Source: Oscillospiraceae bacterium
Lineage (GTDB): Bacteria; Bacillota; Clostridia; Oscillospirales; CAG-272
Direction: 5' to 3'
Length of the DNA: 64,000 nucleotides
NCBI GenBank assembly: GCA_015063695.1
Contig: SVTQ01000001.1
Coordinates: forward strand, 1 to 64,000
In this document: positions 7,901-15,243 of the stretch, piece by piece
Numbering within the stretch: the first letter of the stretch is position 1
How the letters are laid out: every line of letters begins with the position of its first letter
Notes under the pieces: model-generated
Database searches by the model: none
Told to the model about the DNA's origin: nothing
The model's input: only the letters and a program-made list of their open reading frames with translations
Position numbers and translations under genes: made by a program

Positions 7901-8833
7901 TTAGTAGCCTACTTCTTCCCAGCATTCAAAGGGTGCTGCGATGCCTTCGGAAACGTAAACGTCTGTCTTCCAGAGCTGGAGGATGGAGGAAGGAACCTGA
8001 GGCGTTACTTCTCCGTACAGAACGAGACGTGATATCATTCTCTGCCATGATGAGAAGCCGGCTCCCGTTGTAAGGTCGTGCATTTCGATACGGTTTCTTG
8101 CTCTCTTTACGTCAGCAGGACCTATTGTTGCGGCTCTCGGAGGAACGTTTGCGATATCACCGCTCTGACCGAAGCAACCGTGGAGAGAGTTCTGCATGAT
8201 CGTCATGGGATTGAGAGTAACTATTCTTGCATCCATATTGATGAATTCTTCAATGGAATTGCATGCGAATTCGGGAGTATCGGGATCGATAAAAGCAATG
8301 TGGCCTGCCCAACCGGGACCTGAATAGCAGATATCCGCGCCGCCGTCACCTGCTTCACAGATCATCTTGGAATAATCCTTAACGTTTTCTGTTGTGAAGT
8401 AGTGGAACTGATTTTCGGGCATGCGGAGATCTTCTCTTATCTTACCGTAGAAATACTTCATACAGGAGTGTCCGAAGCCTGCCTTATAGCTGAGGGGAGC
8501 AACGTTGCCGTCCTCGTCTGCCCATTCGTCCATGGGGAATATGTTTACGTTACGGCAGTTTATATTATTTCTGTTGATAGTCTCAGCAACAGCCGCATAA
8601 ACGTCGGGAGCGGGGTTGGGAATGATCATGGTAAGCTTCTTGTCCTTATAGTCGGACTCCATGATACGGGCTACCATATCGGAGACCCAAATACCGCCGA
8701 TAGCGTTTGTTATCTTTATTTTAAAGTCGGGATTGGGGTGCTTCTCCATATCCTCTCTTTTGATATTTCTGCATCTTTCAAGAACCTCTTCATTCTTATA
8801 AGGAACGAAGGGAGCGGGTTTGATGTTGAACAT
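7901..8833 (-). CDS. NagB-like glucosamine-6-phosphate deaminase/isomerase family protein, downstream copy
   Basis: The 310-residue protein belongs to the NagB/RpiA fold. It keeps the Asp region (FPMDEWAD, equivalent to the DEY motif) and the ring-opening His in GPGWAGHIAF. The usual GxGxDGHIAFNEP motif reads GPGWAGHIAFIDP here: the second catalytic Asp is Ala and the Glu is Asp. It is also ~45 residues longer than E. coli NagB. This argues for a changed substrate or reaction, possibly an isomerase or deaminase for another amino sugar. It directly precedes nagA (1-bp gap) and follows an 85%-identical paralogue by 19 bp. Confidence 0.82.
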   Translation of the reverse strand: MFNIKPAPFVPYKNEEVLERCRNIKREDMEKHPNPDFKIKITNAIGGIWVSDMVARIMESDYKDKKLTMIIPNPAPDVYAAVAETINRNNINCRNVNIFPMDEWADEDGNVAPLSYKAGFGHSCMKYFYGKIREDLRMPENQFHYFTTENVKDYSKMICEAGDGGADICYSGPGWAGHIAFIDPDTPEFACNSIEEFINMDARIVTLNPMTIMQNSLHGCFGQSGDIANVPPRAATIGPADVKRARNRIEMHDLTTGAGFSSWQRMISRLVLYGEVTPQVPSSILQLWKTDVYVSEGIAAPFECWEEVGY

Positions 8834-8852
8834 TTTTTGTCTCCTTTTCTTA

Positions 8853-9785
8853 TTAATAGCCTACTTCTTCCCAACATTCGAAGGGCTTCGCGATATCTTC
8901 GGTTACGTATACGTCTGTATCCCAAAGCTGGAGGATAGAGGAAGGAACCTGAGGTGTTACTTCTCCGTACAGAACGAGACGGGAGATCATTCTCTGCCAG
9001 GATGAGAAGCTGCCCATTGTAGTTGTGTCGTGCATTTCGATACGGCATCTTGCTCTCTTTACGTCAGCGGGGCCGATAGTTGCGGCTCTCGGAGGAACGT
9101 TTGCAATGTCACCGCTGCAGCCGAAGCAGCCGTGGAGAGAGTTCTGCATAATCGTCATGGGATTGAGAGTTACTACTCTTGCATCCATATTGATGAACTC
9201 TTCAAGAGAGTTACATGCGAATTCGGGAGTGTTGGGGTCGATAAACGCGATATGACCTGCCCAACCGGGACCTGAATAACAAACGTCAGCTCCGCCTTCA
9301 CCTACTTCGCAGATAAGCTTGGAGTAGTCGTTTATATTTTCATTTGTGAAATAGCGCATCTGTTCGATGGGCATACGGAGGTCTTCTCTGATGTTGCTGT
9401 AGAAATACTTCATGGTGGAGTGACCGAAGCCTGCTTTATACGTAATGGGGGCGATATTGCCGTCCTGGTCAGCCCATTCGTCCATTGTGAAGATATTTAC
9501 GTTACGGCAGTTTATATTCATTCTGTTGATGGTTTCAGCAACGGCCGCATAGATATCGGGAGCGGGGTTGGGGAATATCATTGTGCACTTCTTATCTTCG
9601 TAGTCGCTCTTGATAATACGTGCTACGATATCACTTACCCAGATGCCGCCTACAGCATTGGTGATATGTATTCTGAAGTTAGGATTGGGATGCTTTTCCA
9701 TATCCTCTCTTTTAATGTTTCTGCATCTTTCAAGAACCTCTTCGTTCTGATAGGGCACGAAAGGTGCCGGCTTGAATTTAAACAT
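8853..9785 (-). CDS. NagB-like glucosamine-6-phosphate deaminase/isomerase family protein, upstream copy
   Basis: This is the tandem paralogue of the next gene: same length (310 residues), no gaps, about 47 differences by hand count, so roughly 85% identity. It carries the same altered active-site motif (GPGWAGHIAFIDP) and the same MDEWAD and VPPRAATIGPADVKRAR segments. Differences include Cys for Gln in FGCSGD and MGSFSSW for GAGFSSW near the C-terminus, which may tune specificity or allow a hetero-oligomer. A strong ribosome binding site (AAGGAG) precedes the start. It follows the FGGY kinase gene by 58 bp. Confidence 0.82.
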   Translation of the reverse strand: MFKFKPAPFVPYQNEEVLERCRNIKREDMEKHPNPNFRIHITNAVGGIWVSDIVARIIKSDYEDKKCTMIFPNPAPDIYAAVAETINRMNINCRNVNIFTMDEWADQDGNIAPITYKAGFGHSTMKYFYSNIREDLRMPIEQMRYFTNENINDYSKLICEVGEGGADVCYSGPGWAGHIAFIDPNTPEFACNSLEEFINMDARVVTLNPMTIMQNSLHGCFGCSGDIANVPPRAATIGPADVKRARCRIEMHDTTTMGSFSSWQRMISRLVLYGEVTPQVPSSILQLWDTDVYVTEDIAKPFECWEEVGY

Positions 9786-9843
9786 TTTGTTTCTCCTTTA
9801 TGTAATGCTTTTTCAGCAAAATTATTCTAAGTCGGATTTAAGC

Positions 9844-11139
9844 TCAACAGGGCTCGATTATGTATTTAATCTTCGCGGGAGCCATTTCTCCTTTTGAAGC
9901 GAGGATCGCCGCTCCTCTTGAAGCCGTTTCGGGAGTATCGAGAATGCAGACTCTGCATCCCGTTATTCGGGCGAGGATATCGCACCAGATACGGCTCTTT
10001 GAACCGCCGCCGAATACTCTTATCTCATTTGCTCCGCCCATCTGTTTGATACGGAGAGCCGTTTCGCGGCACACACCTTCATAGAGAGCGTAAATAAGGT
10101 CGCCCTTTGTTGTGGAGAGGGTCATTCCGCTCATTGATGCGCCGACGGAGAACTGTGTTTCCATAGTCACTCCGTTTGCACCTGCAACAGACGTCTCTGC
10201 AAGTACGTCCATTTCTTTATAGGAAATATCGCCCATCATGTGCGAGAGCCATTTAAGAGCCGCTCCCGAGGTTTCTGCAACACCCTCGGAAACGTAGTAA
10301 TTATCGTCAAAACGGAACTGACAGACCTCGGATCTATCGAGAGCGCATTTCTGCATTTTGGTAACTGCCGTTGCCGTTCCGAAGGACATGGTACAGACCT
10401 CTTCGTTAAGGCCTGCGCCTATCGCCGCGACCTTCTGGTCCTGAGCGCCCATGATTACATGACACTCACTGCTGATACCGAAGGCTTCTGCGACCTCCGG
10501 AAGAATTTTTCCTATGTCCGTTCCCATGGGAACAACGTCGGGAAGGATATTCTCGTCTATTCCGCAGTATTCCATGATCTCCCTGTCCCAACAAAGGTCG
10601 CGGATATTATAGAGCATCGTTCCGCCCGCTATAGTATAGTCGGTAACGAACTTGCCCGTAAGCTTCATATTGAGATAATCAAGGGGGAACAGAATTTTAT
10701 ATGTTTTATTCCATATTTCACTGCGGTGCTTTTTAAACCACATTATTTTAGGAAGTGAGTACGATGCATCGCAAAGCTTACCCGTCTTCTTAAAAATGAC
10801 GGCTTCGCCGAAACGAGCCGCAAGCTCGCTGCATTCATCTCCGGCTCTCATATCGAGCCAATTAATGGAGTTATACAGTGTATTTCCATTTTCGTCGACG
10901 GGAACGAAGGATATTCCCTGAGTGCTGATACTCAGCGCCTTAACCTCGCCGCCGCACTCTGCCGAGAGCCCGCGGACCGCTTCGCATATCTTCTCCCACC
11001 AGAGGTTGGCATCCTGCTCAACAAAACTGCCTATAAAAATAAGAGGATACTCCTCGTTATACTCAGACAGAACCGTTCCGTCTTTGTCATACATTACACA
11101 TTTGAGACCTGTGGTTCCCAAATCAATTCCGAGATACAT
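9844..11139 (-). CDS. FGGY-family carbohydrate kinase, xylulokinase-like
   Basis: The protein opens with the FGGY phosphate-binding motif MYLGIDLGTTGLKCVMYD and shows SISTQGISFVPVD, MSFGTATAVT (second phosphate loop) and VFGGGSKSRIWCDILA near the C-terminus. It should phosphorylate a keto sugar or polyol with ATP. I place the start at the ATG at 11139, preceded by GGAGG at a 5-nt spacing; a TTG 12 bases upstream overlaps that binding site and is unlikely. At 431 residues it is somewhat shorter than typical xylulokinases (~480-500). It is the first gene of the long minus-strand sugar operon, directly under a perfect-consensus promoter. Confidence 0.87.
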   Translation of the reverse strand: MYLGIDLGTTGLKCVMYDKDGTVLSEYNEEYPLIFIGSFVEQDANLWWEKICEAVRGLSAECGGEVKALSISTQGISFVPVDENGNTLYNSINWLDMRAGDECSELAARFGEAVIFKKTGKLCDASYSLPKIMWFKKHRSEIWNKTYKILFPLDYLNMKLTGKFVTDYTIAGGTMLYNIRDLCWDREIMEYCGIDENILPDVVPMGTDIGKILPEVAEAFGISSECHVIMGAQDQKVAAIGAGLNEEVCTMSFGTATAVTKMQKCALDRSEVCQFRFDDNYYVSEGVAETSGAALKWLSHMMGDISYKEMDVLAETSVAGANGVTMETQFSVGASMSGMTLSTTKGDLIYALYEGVCRETALRIKQMGGANEIRVFGGGSKSRIWCDILARITGCRVCILDTPETASRGAAILASKGEMAPAKIKYIIEPC

Positions 11140-11170
11140 AGCATCCTCCAATTTTAAATATTCTTTTTAT

Positions 11171-11199
11171 ATTATATATTAGTATTTACCGATTGTCAA
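11171..11199 (-). promoter_or_regulatory. Perfect-consensus sigma-A promoter of the FGGY-nag operon
   Basis: On the minus strand TTGACA (11199-11194) and TATAAT (11176-11171) are separated by exactly 17 bp and lie ~32 bp before the FGGY start codon. Both hexamers match consensus in every position. I saw no convincing operator palindrome around it. Confidence 0.88.
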
Positions 11200-11263
11200 T
11201 GATTACAGGACTGTTTTTTATACAAATTGTTTAAAAAATACTTATATTCACAACAATTTATGC

Positions 11264-12400
11264 TCAAATTATAACAGGCGACTGTTTCATAAAGAAACCT
11301 GCATCCTTAACCTCATCCATAAGCATTGTATACAGTCTGTCTGCCTCTGCGTTCTTTTCTCCTCCTTTTACTTTGGTAATATCTGAGGGCTTTGTTATCA
11401 CTCTGAGATCTTCGTTTTTTCTGATATCGGAAAGAATAGCCCTTCCCTTTTCATTTGCGCCGAGAACCACCGTGAAGCAAGGGGGTTCCTGTAATGCTTC
11501 TTTCGTTACACCGCACAGTGCAAACAAGGCGGCGCGTTTTATTCTCGCATCGGTATATTTCTTTGTTGATGCTTTTTCAAGCATTTCACGGCCGCTCGTT
11601 GCGGCATCCGCGCATTTTTCAAGTCTTGAAACTATTCCGCTTTCGTAATCGAATGTTCCGTTTTTGATTTGTCTCTGTCTGAAGGCTGAAAACTGGGTCT
11701 CTTCCAGCTTTGAAAGACTTCCCATGTCAGAAAGAGCTTCTTCAAAAAGAGCTTTTTCTTCATCGGGAATTGCGTGAATTACGCCTTGAGCGTTTCCGCT
11801 TCTGAGAGCGCATCTTATTTCACTTGCGCTGACGTAATCATCGGTCTTAATGCGCTTTACTCCATTAAGAGAGCCGTCAAAGCCAAGCTTTTCCGCACTC
11901 ACGAAATATTCCATGGCGAGCATATCGTTTGCTCCAGAAAAAAGCTCTGCCGCCTCGGGCATAAGCTTTTTTGCAGCTTTTTCTCTTGCGGCGGCATAAC
12001 CGACGTTTTCGGTATATTCCGTCTCTACTGCCGCAAGAAACGCTTCAGAGCGTGAGAGGGATGCTCCCTTCACAAGAAGCTCCGTGTCTCCGCACTCGGA
12101 GCCAAAAACGAGACAGTCGGCTCCAACTGCCTTTACAACCGCCATGGCACCTCTTGCGAAGAATTCCGCAGGAGCGGCGCACCAGGGAAAAGGAAGCTCG
12201 AGCACAAGATCGGCACCTGAAAGAAGCGCTGCTCTTGCCCTTGTGTATTTATCGAAAATCGCGCATTCTCCCCTTTGAACAAAATTTCCGCTCATGACGG
12301 CAACAACGGTTTCCCCGTACTCTCTTGCCTTTTCAAAAACGTATTTGTGACCTATGTGAAGTGGATTTAGCTCACATATTACTGCTGTAATCTTACTCAT
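11264..12400 (-). CDS. tmcAL: tRNA(Met) cytidine acetate ligase
   Basis: This is a nucleotidyltransferase-fold protein of 378 residues. The N-terminal ICELNPLHIGH motif matches the adenylate-transfer HxGH site of TmcAL (formerly YlbM), and VMSGNFVQRGE plus LELPFPWCAAPAEFFARGA are typical of the family. TmcAL activates acetate with ATP and acetylates the wobble cytidine of elongator tRNA(Met). The ATG at 12400 is chosen because family members begin a few residues before this motif; an in-frame GTG at 12433 would add an unsupported extension and sits on the divergent ackA promoter. Sharing an intergenic region with acetate kinase fits its use of acetate. Confidence 0.88.
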   Translation of the reverse strand: MSKITAVICELNPLHIGHKYVFEKAREYGETVVAVMSGNFVQRGECAIFDKYTRARAALLSGADLVLELPFPWCAAPAEFFARGAMAVVKAVGADCLVFGSECGDTELLVKGASLSRSEAFLAAVETEYTENVGYAAAREKAAKKLMPEAAELFSGANDMLAMEYFVSAEKLGFDGSLNGVKRIKTDDYVSASEIRCALRSGNAQGVIHAIPDEEKALFEEALSDMGSLSKLEETQFSAFRQRQIKNGTFDYESGIVSRLEKCADAATSGREMLEKASTKKYTDARIKRAALFALCGVTKEALQEPPCFTVVLGANEKGRAILSDIRKNEDLRVITKPSDITKVKGGEKNAEADRLYTMLMDEVKDAGFFMKQSPVII

Positions 12401-12433
12401 ATTCAAAAAAAATCCTAAATTCCAAAAATTCAC

Positions 12434-12462
12434 TTGTATTTTTTTTCGTTATCATATATAAT
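12434..12462 (+). promoter_or_regulatory. Promoter of ackA
   Basis: TTGTAT (12434-12439) and a perfect TATAAT (12457-12462) are 17 bp apart, about 57 bp before the acetate kinase ATG at 12519. The -35 is weak, the -10 is consensus. Confidence 0.7.
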
Positions 12463-12518
12463 GATACATGAATTTAAAAATAAAGTCAATATTACACCAT
12501 ATTTGGAGGATATTTAAA

Positions 12519-13745
12519 ATGAAAGTTCTTGTTGTAAACGCAGGTAGCTCTTCCCTTAAGTATCAGTTCCTTGACACAGCTTCCGAGCGTGTTATGGCAA
12601 AGGGTATCTGCGAAAGAATCGGCTCCGAAGGAAGCCTTATCGAGCACAAAAAGATCGTTTGGAACGGTGACGTTGAAGAAACTGTAAAGTACGAAAACGA
12701 AACACCTATCCCCAACCACTCCGTTGCTACTCAGCTCGTTGTTGACGCTCTTACAGATGCTGAAAAGGGTTGTATCAGCGATATCAGCGAAATTGAAGCT
12801 ATCGGTCACAGAGTTGTGCACGGCGGCCCTTACTTCTTTGAAAGCACACTCGTTACTCCCGAAGTTCTTGAAACACTCAAGAAGTGCGTAAACTTCGCTC
12901 CCCTTCATACACCTCCTCACATCATGGGTATCGAAGGCTGTACGGGAATGATGCCCGGAGTTCCTCAGGTTCTCGTATTTGACACGGCTTTCCACCAGTC
13001 CATGCCCGACTATGCTTACACATACGCACTTCCCTACGAAGTTTATGAAAAGCACAACATCCGCCGTTACGGTGCACACGGTACTTCCCACAGATTTGTT
13101 TCCATCATCATGAACGAGCTTCTCGGAAACAAGCCCGACTCCAAGATCATCACATGCCACATCGGTAACGGTTCTTCCATCTCCGCAGTAAGAGACGGCA
13201 AGTGCCTTGACACAAGTATGGGCTTCACACCTCTTGCAGGTGTTGAAATGGGTACACGTTGCGGCGATATCGACCCCGCTATCGTTCCCTATCTCATGGA
13301 AAAGGAAAACATTCCCGTTGACAAGATTGCTGACTACATGAACAAGAAGTGCGGCTTCCTCGGTGTTTCCGGCAAGTCCTCCGACAGCCGTGACATTGAG
13401 CAGGGTATCAAGGAAGGCGACAAGAGATGCCTCCTCGCTGCCAACATCCTTGCTTACCAGGTTAAGAAGTACATCGGTTCCTACTCTGCTGCTATGAACG
13501 GCGTTGATGCTATCGTGTTCACAGCAGGTATGGGTGAGAACAACCCCGAGCTCAGAGAAAGAGCACTCCGCGACCTCGATTACCTCGGTATCGAGCTTGA
13601 CGTTGAGGTTAACGCAAAGACATGGAGACAGCCCAACATTGTTGAGATCTCCAAGCCCACCTCCAAGGTTAAGGTTTACGTTATCCCCACCAACGAAGAG
13701 CTTATGATCGCAAGAGATACAGCTGAGATCGTTGCAGCACTCTGA
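12519..13745 (+). CDS. ackA: Acetate kinase
   Basis: The 408-residue protein has all landmarks of acetate kinase: KVLVVNAGSSSLKYQ at the N-terminus, GHRVVHGG, the catalytic-site RRYGAHGTSHRFV, THIGNG-type loop CHIGNGSSISAV, GVEMGTRCGDIDP and FTAGMGENNPELRE. It converts acetyl phosphate and ADP to acetate and ATP, the main substrate-level ATP step of fermenting Clostridia. The start is the ATG at 12519 with GGAGG eight bases upstream; an ATG 51 bp upstream lacks a binding site. No pta gene is adjacent. The strong codon bias suggests high expression. A perfect terminator follows. Confidence 0.97.
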   Translation: MKVLVVNAGSSSLKYQFLDTASERVMAKGICERIGSEGSLIEHKKIVWNGDVEETVKYENETPIPNHSVATQLVVDALTDAEKGCISDISEIEAIGHRVVHGGPYFFESTLVTPEVLETLKKCVNFAPLHTPPHIMGIEGCTGMMPGVPQVLVFDTAFHQSMPDYAYTYALPYEVYEKHNIRRYGAHGTSHRFVSIIMNELLGNKPDSKIITCHIGNGSSISAVRDGKCLDTSMGFTPLAGVEMGTRCGDIDPAIVPYLMEKENIPVDKIADYMNKKCGFLGVSGKSSDSRDIEQGIKEGDKRCLLAANILAYQVKKYIGSYSAAMNGVDAIVFTAGMGENNPELRERALRDLDYLGIELDVEVNAKTWRQPNIVEISKPTSKVKVYVIPTNEELMIARDTAEIVAAL

Positions 13746-13759
13746 TTACAATGAATTAA

Positions 13760-13790
13760 GGCTCCCGAACCAAACGGTTCGGGAGCCTTT
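13760..13790 (+). terminator. Terminator of ackA
   Basis: A perfect 12-bp stem (GGCTCCCGAACC / GGTTCGGGAGCC) with an AAAC loop is followed by TTT. It separates ackA from the convergent dockerin gene. Confidence 0.88.
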
Positions 13791-13807
13791 ACGTTATACC
13801 AAAAATA

Positions 13808-15205
13808 TCAAGCCTTCATAAGTTTCTTAAGAAGCATTGAATCTTTAGCATCAATACTTTCGTCATCGTTCATATCTGCATTATCAAAATTGATATTGTC
13901 AGTTGCGCCGGAAATGTACTTTTTAAGAATGATCGAGTCCTTGGCTGTTACTTCACCGTCATCGTTGACGTCACCTTTTATAATTTCAGGGGTGATTTCT
14001 TCCGCAAAACCGGGAAGAGCGAAATAATCCGAATCTGTTCCAAAATATGCGGAAATGGCACCGAAGTTTATGTTTATTATCATTTTACAATAAACATACT
14101 TATAAACTACGGAAAGCTCGTCGGTTATAGAATAAGTTGTTTCAGGATGCAATGCCGATACAGTGTCGGTGCCCAGAATATAATTACCGGATTCCTGCCA
14201 CTCATAATACCATTCGTGAAACAGCTCATGTAAAGCATAGGTGCTGCTTCCGAGGTATACTTCTTCGTAATCCTCTCCTTTTTCGCTCTGATTTGCTCCA
14301 TACCATTCAAGGCACATTTCAGGTGAGTTAGCTGAAAAATTAGAATAATTGGAATTCATTGCCTGAGGGGTCATACCGGTGATGTGAGGAACGTCCGAAA
14401 GATCGGGCACCGATAAAGCAAGCTCTATCTTATCGCCGGGCAGTCTTACCGCACCGTCCCCTTCATTTGTGTAAACGCCTTCATTGTTCTTATAATAAAC
14501 AGAAGAGGTGAGAAGTCCCAGGTTATAGTTTTCGTCAATAAAACTATTGATGGTTTGAACTATTGATTTAGCATATTTTTCGAAAATATAGAACGCTCTG
14601 TCTTCGGTTGTGGATATTTTCTTTGTGCTGATATCGGTAACCTTGCAGAAGATACGTGAAAGCTGGGTAAGATCAGCTGATCCATCAGTCTGTGAATCCG
14701 TTAAAACATCGAAATTAACTGACGGCTTATGAGCAAGGGTGTACGTACAAACCACGCAGGAAATACCGTCAACGACCTCCTCCGTAATGGCAATGTTTGT
14801 ATCAGAAGAGCCTAAAACGGAAGCTCTCGTGATATATCTGTCACTGCTGATCGGATATTCACCGTTTGTATCGACCTCGCCGCAAAGGATACGGAAGGAA
14901 TAGTCGGAAGCAGTTTTTCCTTCGGCAATCTGAACGTAAACCTTATAAACCGTATATCTGGGATCTCTGTACACAGTGGGGGTATAGGGAGTTCCAAAGC
15001 CACCGCTGATACCGTCATTTACATAATCCGAAAGATCGGATACAGGAAGCTCGTTGCCTGTTTTTTTTGCGTTGTCGTAAAACTCGCTTTTAATGATAAC
15101 GGGTGCGTTTTCTTCTCCCGCACTTACGGGAAAGCACACAACAGTGCCGAGAAGGAGAAAGAGTGCAAGCAGTGCGCTTAGTGTTTTTTTAATTCTTTTT
15201 TTCAT
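13808..15205 (-). CDS. Secreted dockerin-containing protein of unknown function
   Basis: The 465-residue protein begins with a clear signal peptide (KKRIKK, a Leu-rich core, then a VSAGEE cleavage region around residue 30). The C-terminal ~57 residues are a type I dockerin: two duplicated calcium-binding loops, GDVNDDGEVTAKDSIILKKY and ADMNDDESIDAKDSMLLKK. The ~380-residue middle matches no family I recognise; it contains HELFH near residue 320, an HExxH pattern that might be a zinc site but lacks other peptidase hallmarks. Dockerins bind cohesins, so this may attach to a scaffoldin or cell-surface cohesin; none is in the window. The giant protein at the right edge ends in a similar dockerin. 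It is 38 bp downstream of rqcH. Confidence 0.8.
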   Translation of the reverse strand: MKKRIKKTLSALLALFLLLGTVVCFPVSAGEENAPVIIKSEFYDNAKKTGNELPVSDLSDYVNDGISGGFGTPYTPTVYRDPRYTVYKVYVQIAEGKTASDYSFRILCGEVDTNGEYPISSDRYITRASVLGSSDTNIAITEEVVDGISCVVCTYTLAHKPSVNFDVLTDSQTDGSADLTQLSRIFCKVTDISTKKISTTEDRAFYIFEKYAKSIVQTINSFIDENYNLGLLTSSVYYKNNEGVYTNEGDGAVRLPGDKIELALSVPDLSDVPHITGMTPQAMNSNYSNFSANSPEMCLEWYGANQSEKGEDYEEVYLGSSTYALHELFHEWYYEWQESGNYILGTDTVSALHPETTYSITDELSVVYKYVYCKMIININFGAISAYFGTDSDYFALPGFAEEITPEIIKGDVNDDGEVTAKDSIILKKYISGATDNINFDNADMNDDESIDAKDSMLLKKLMKA

Positions 15206-15243
15206 AATAAACTCCGTTTCTTTTGAAATAGTGTTTAATAAAT

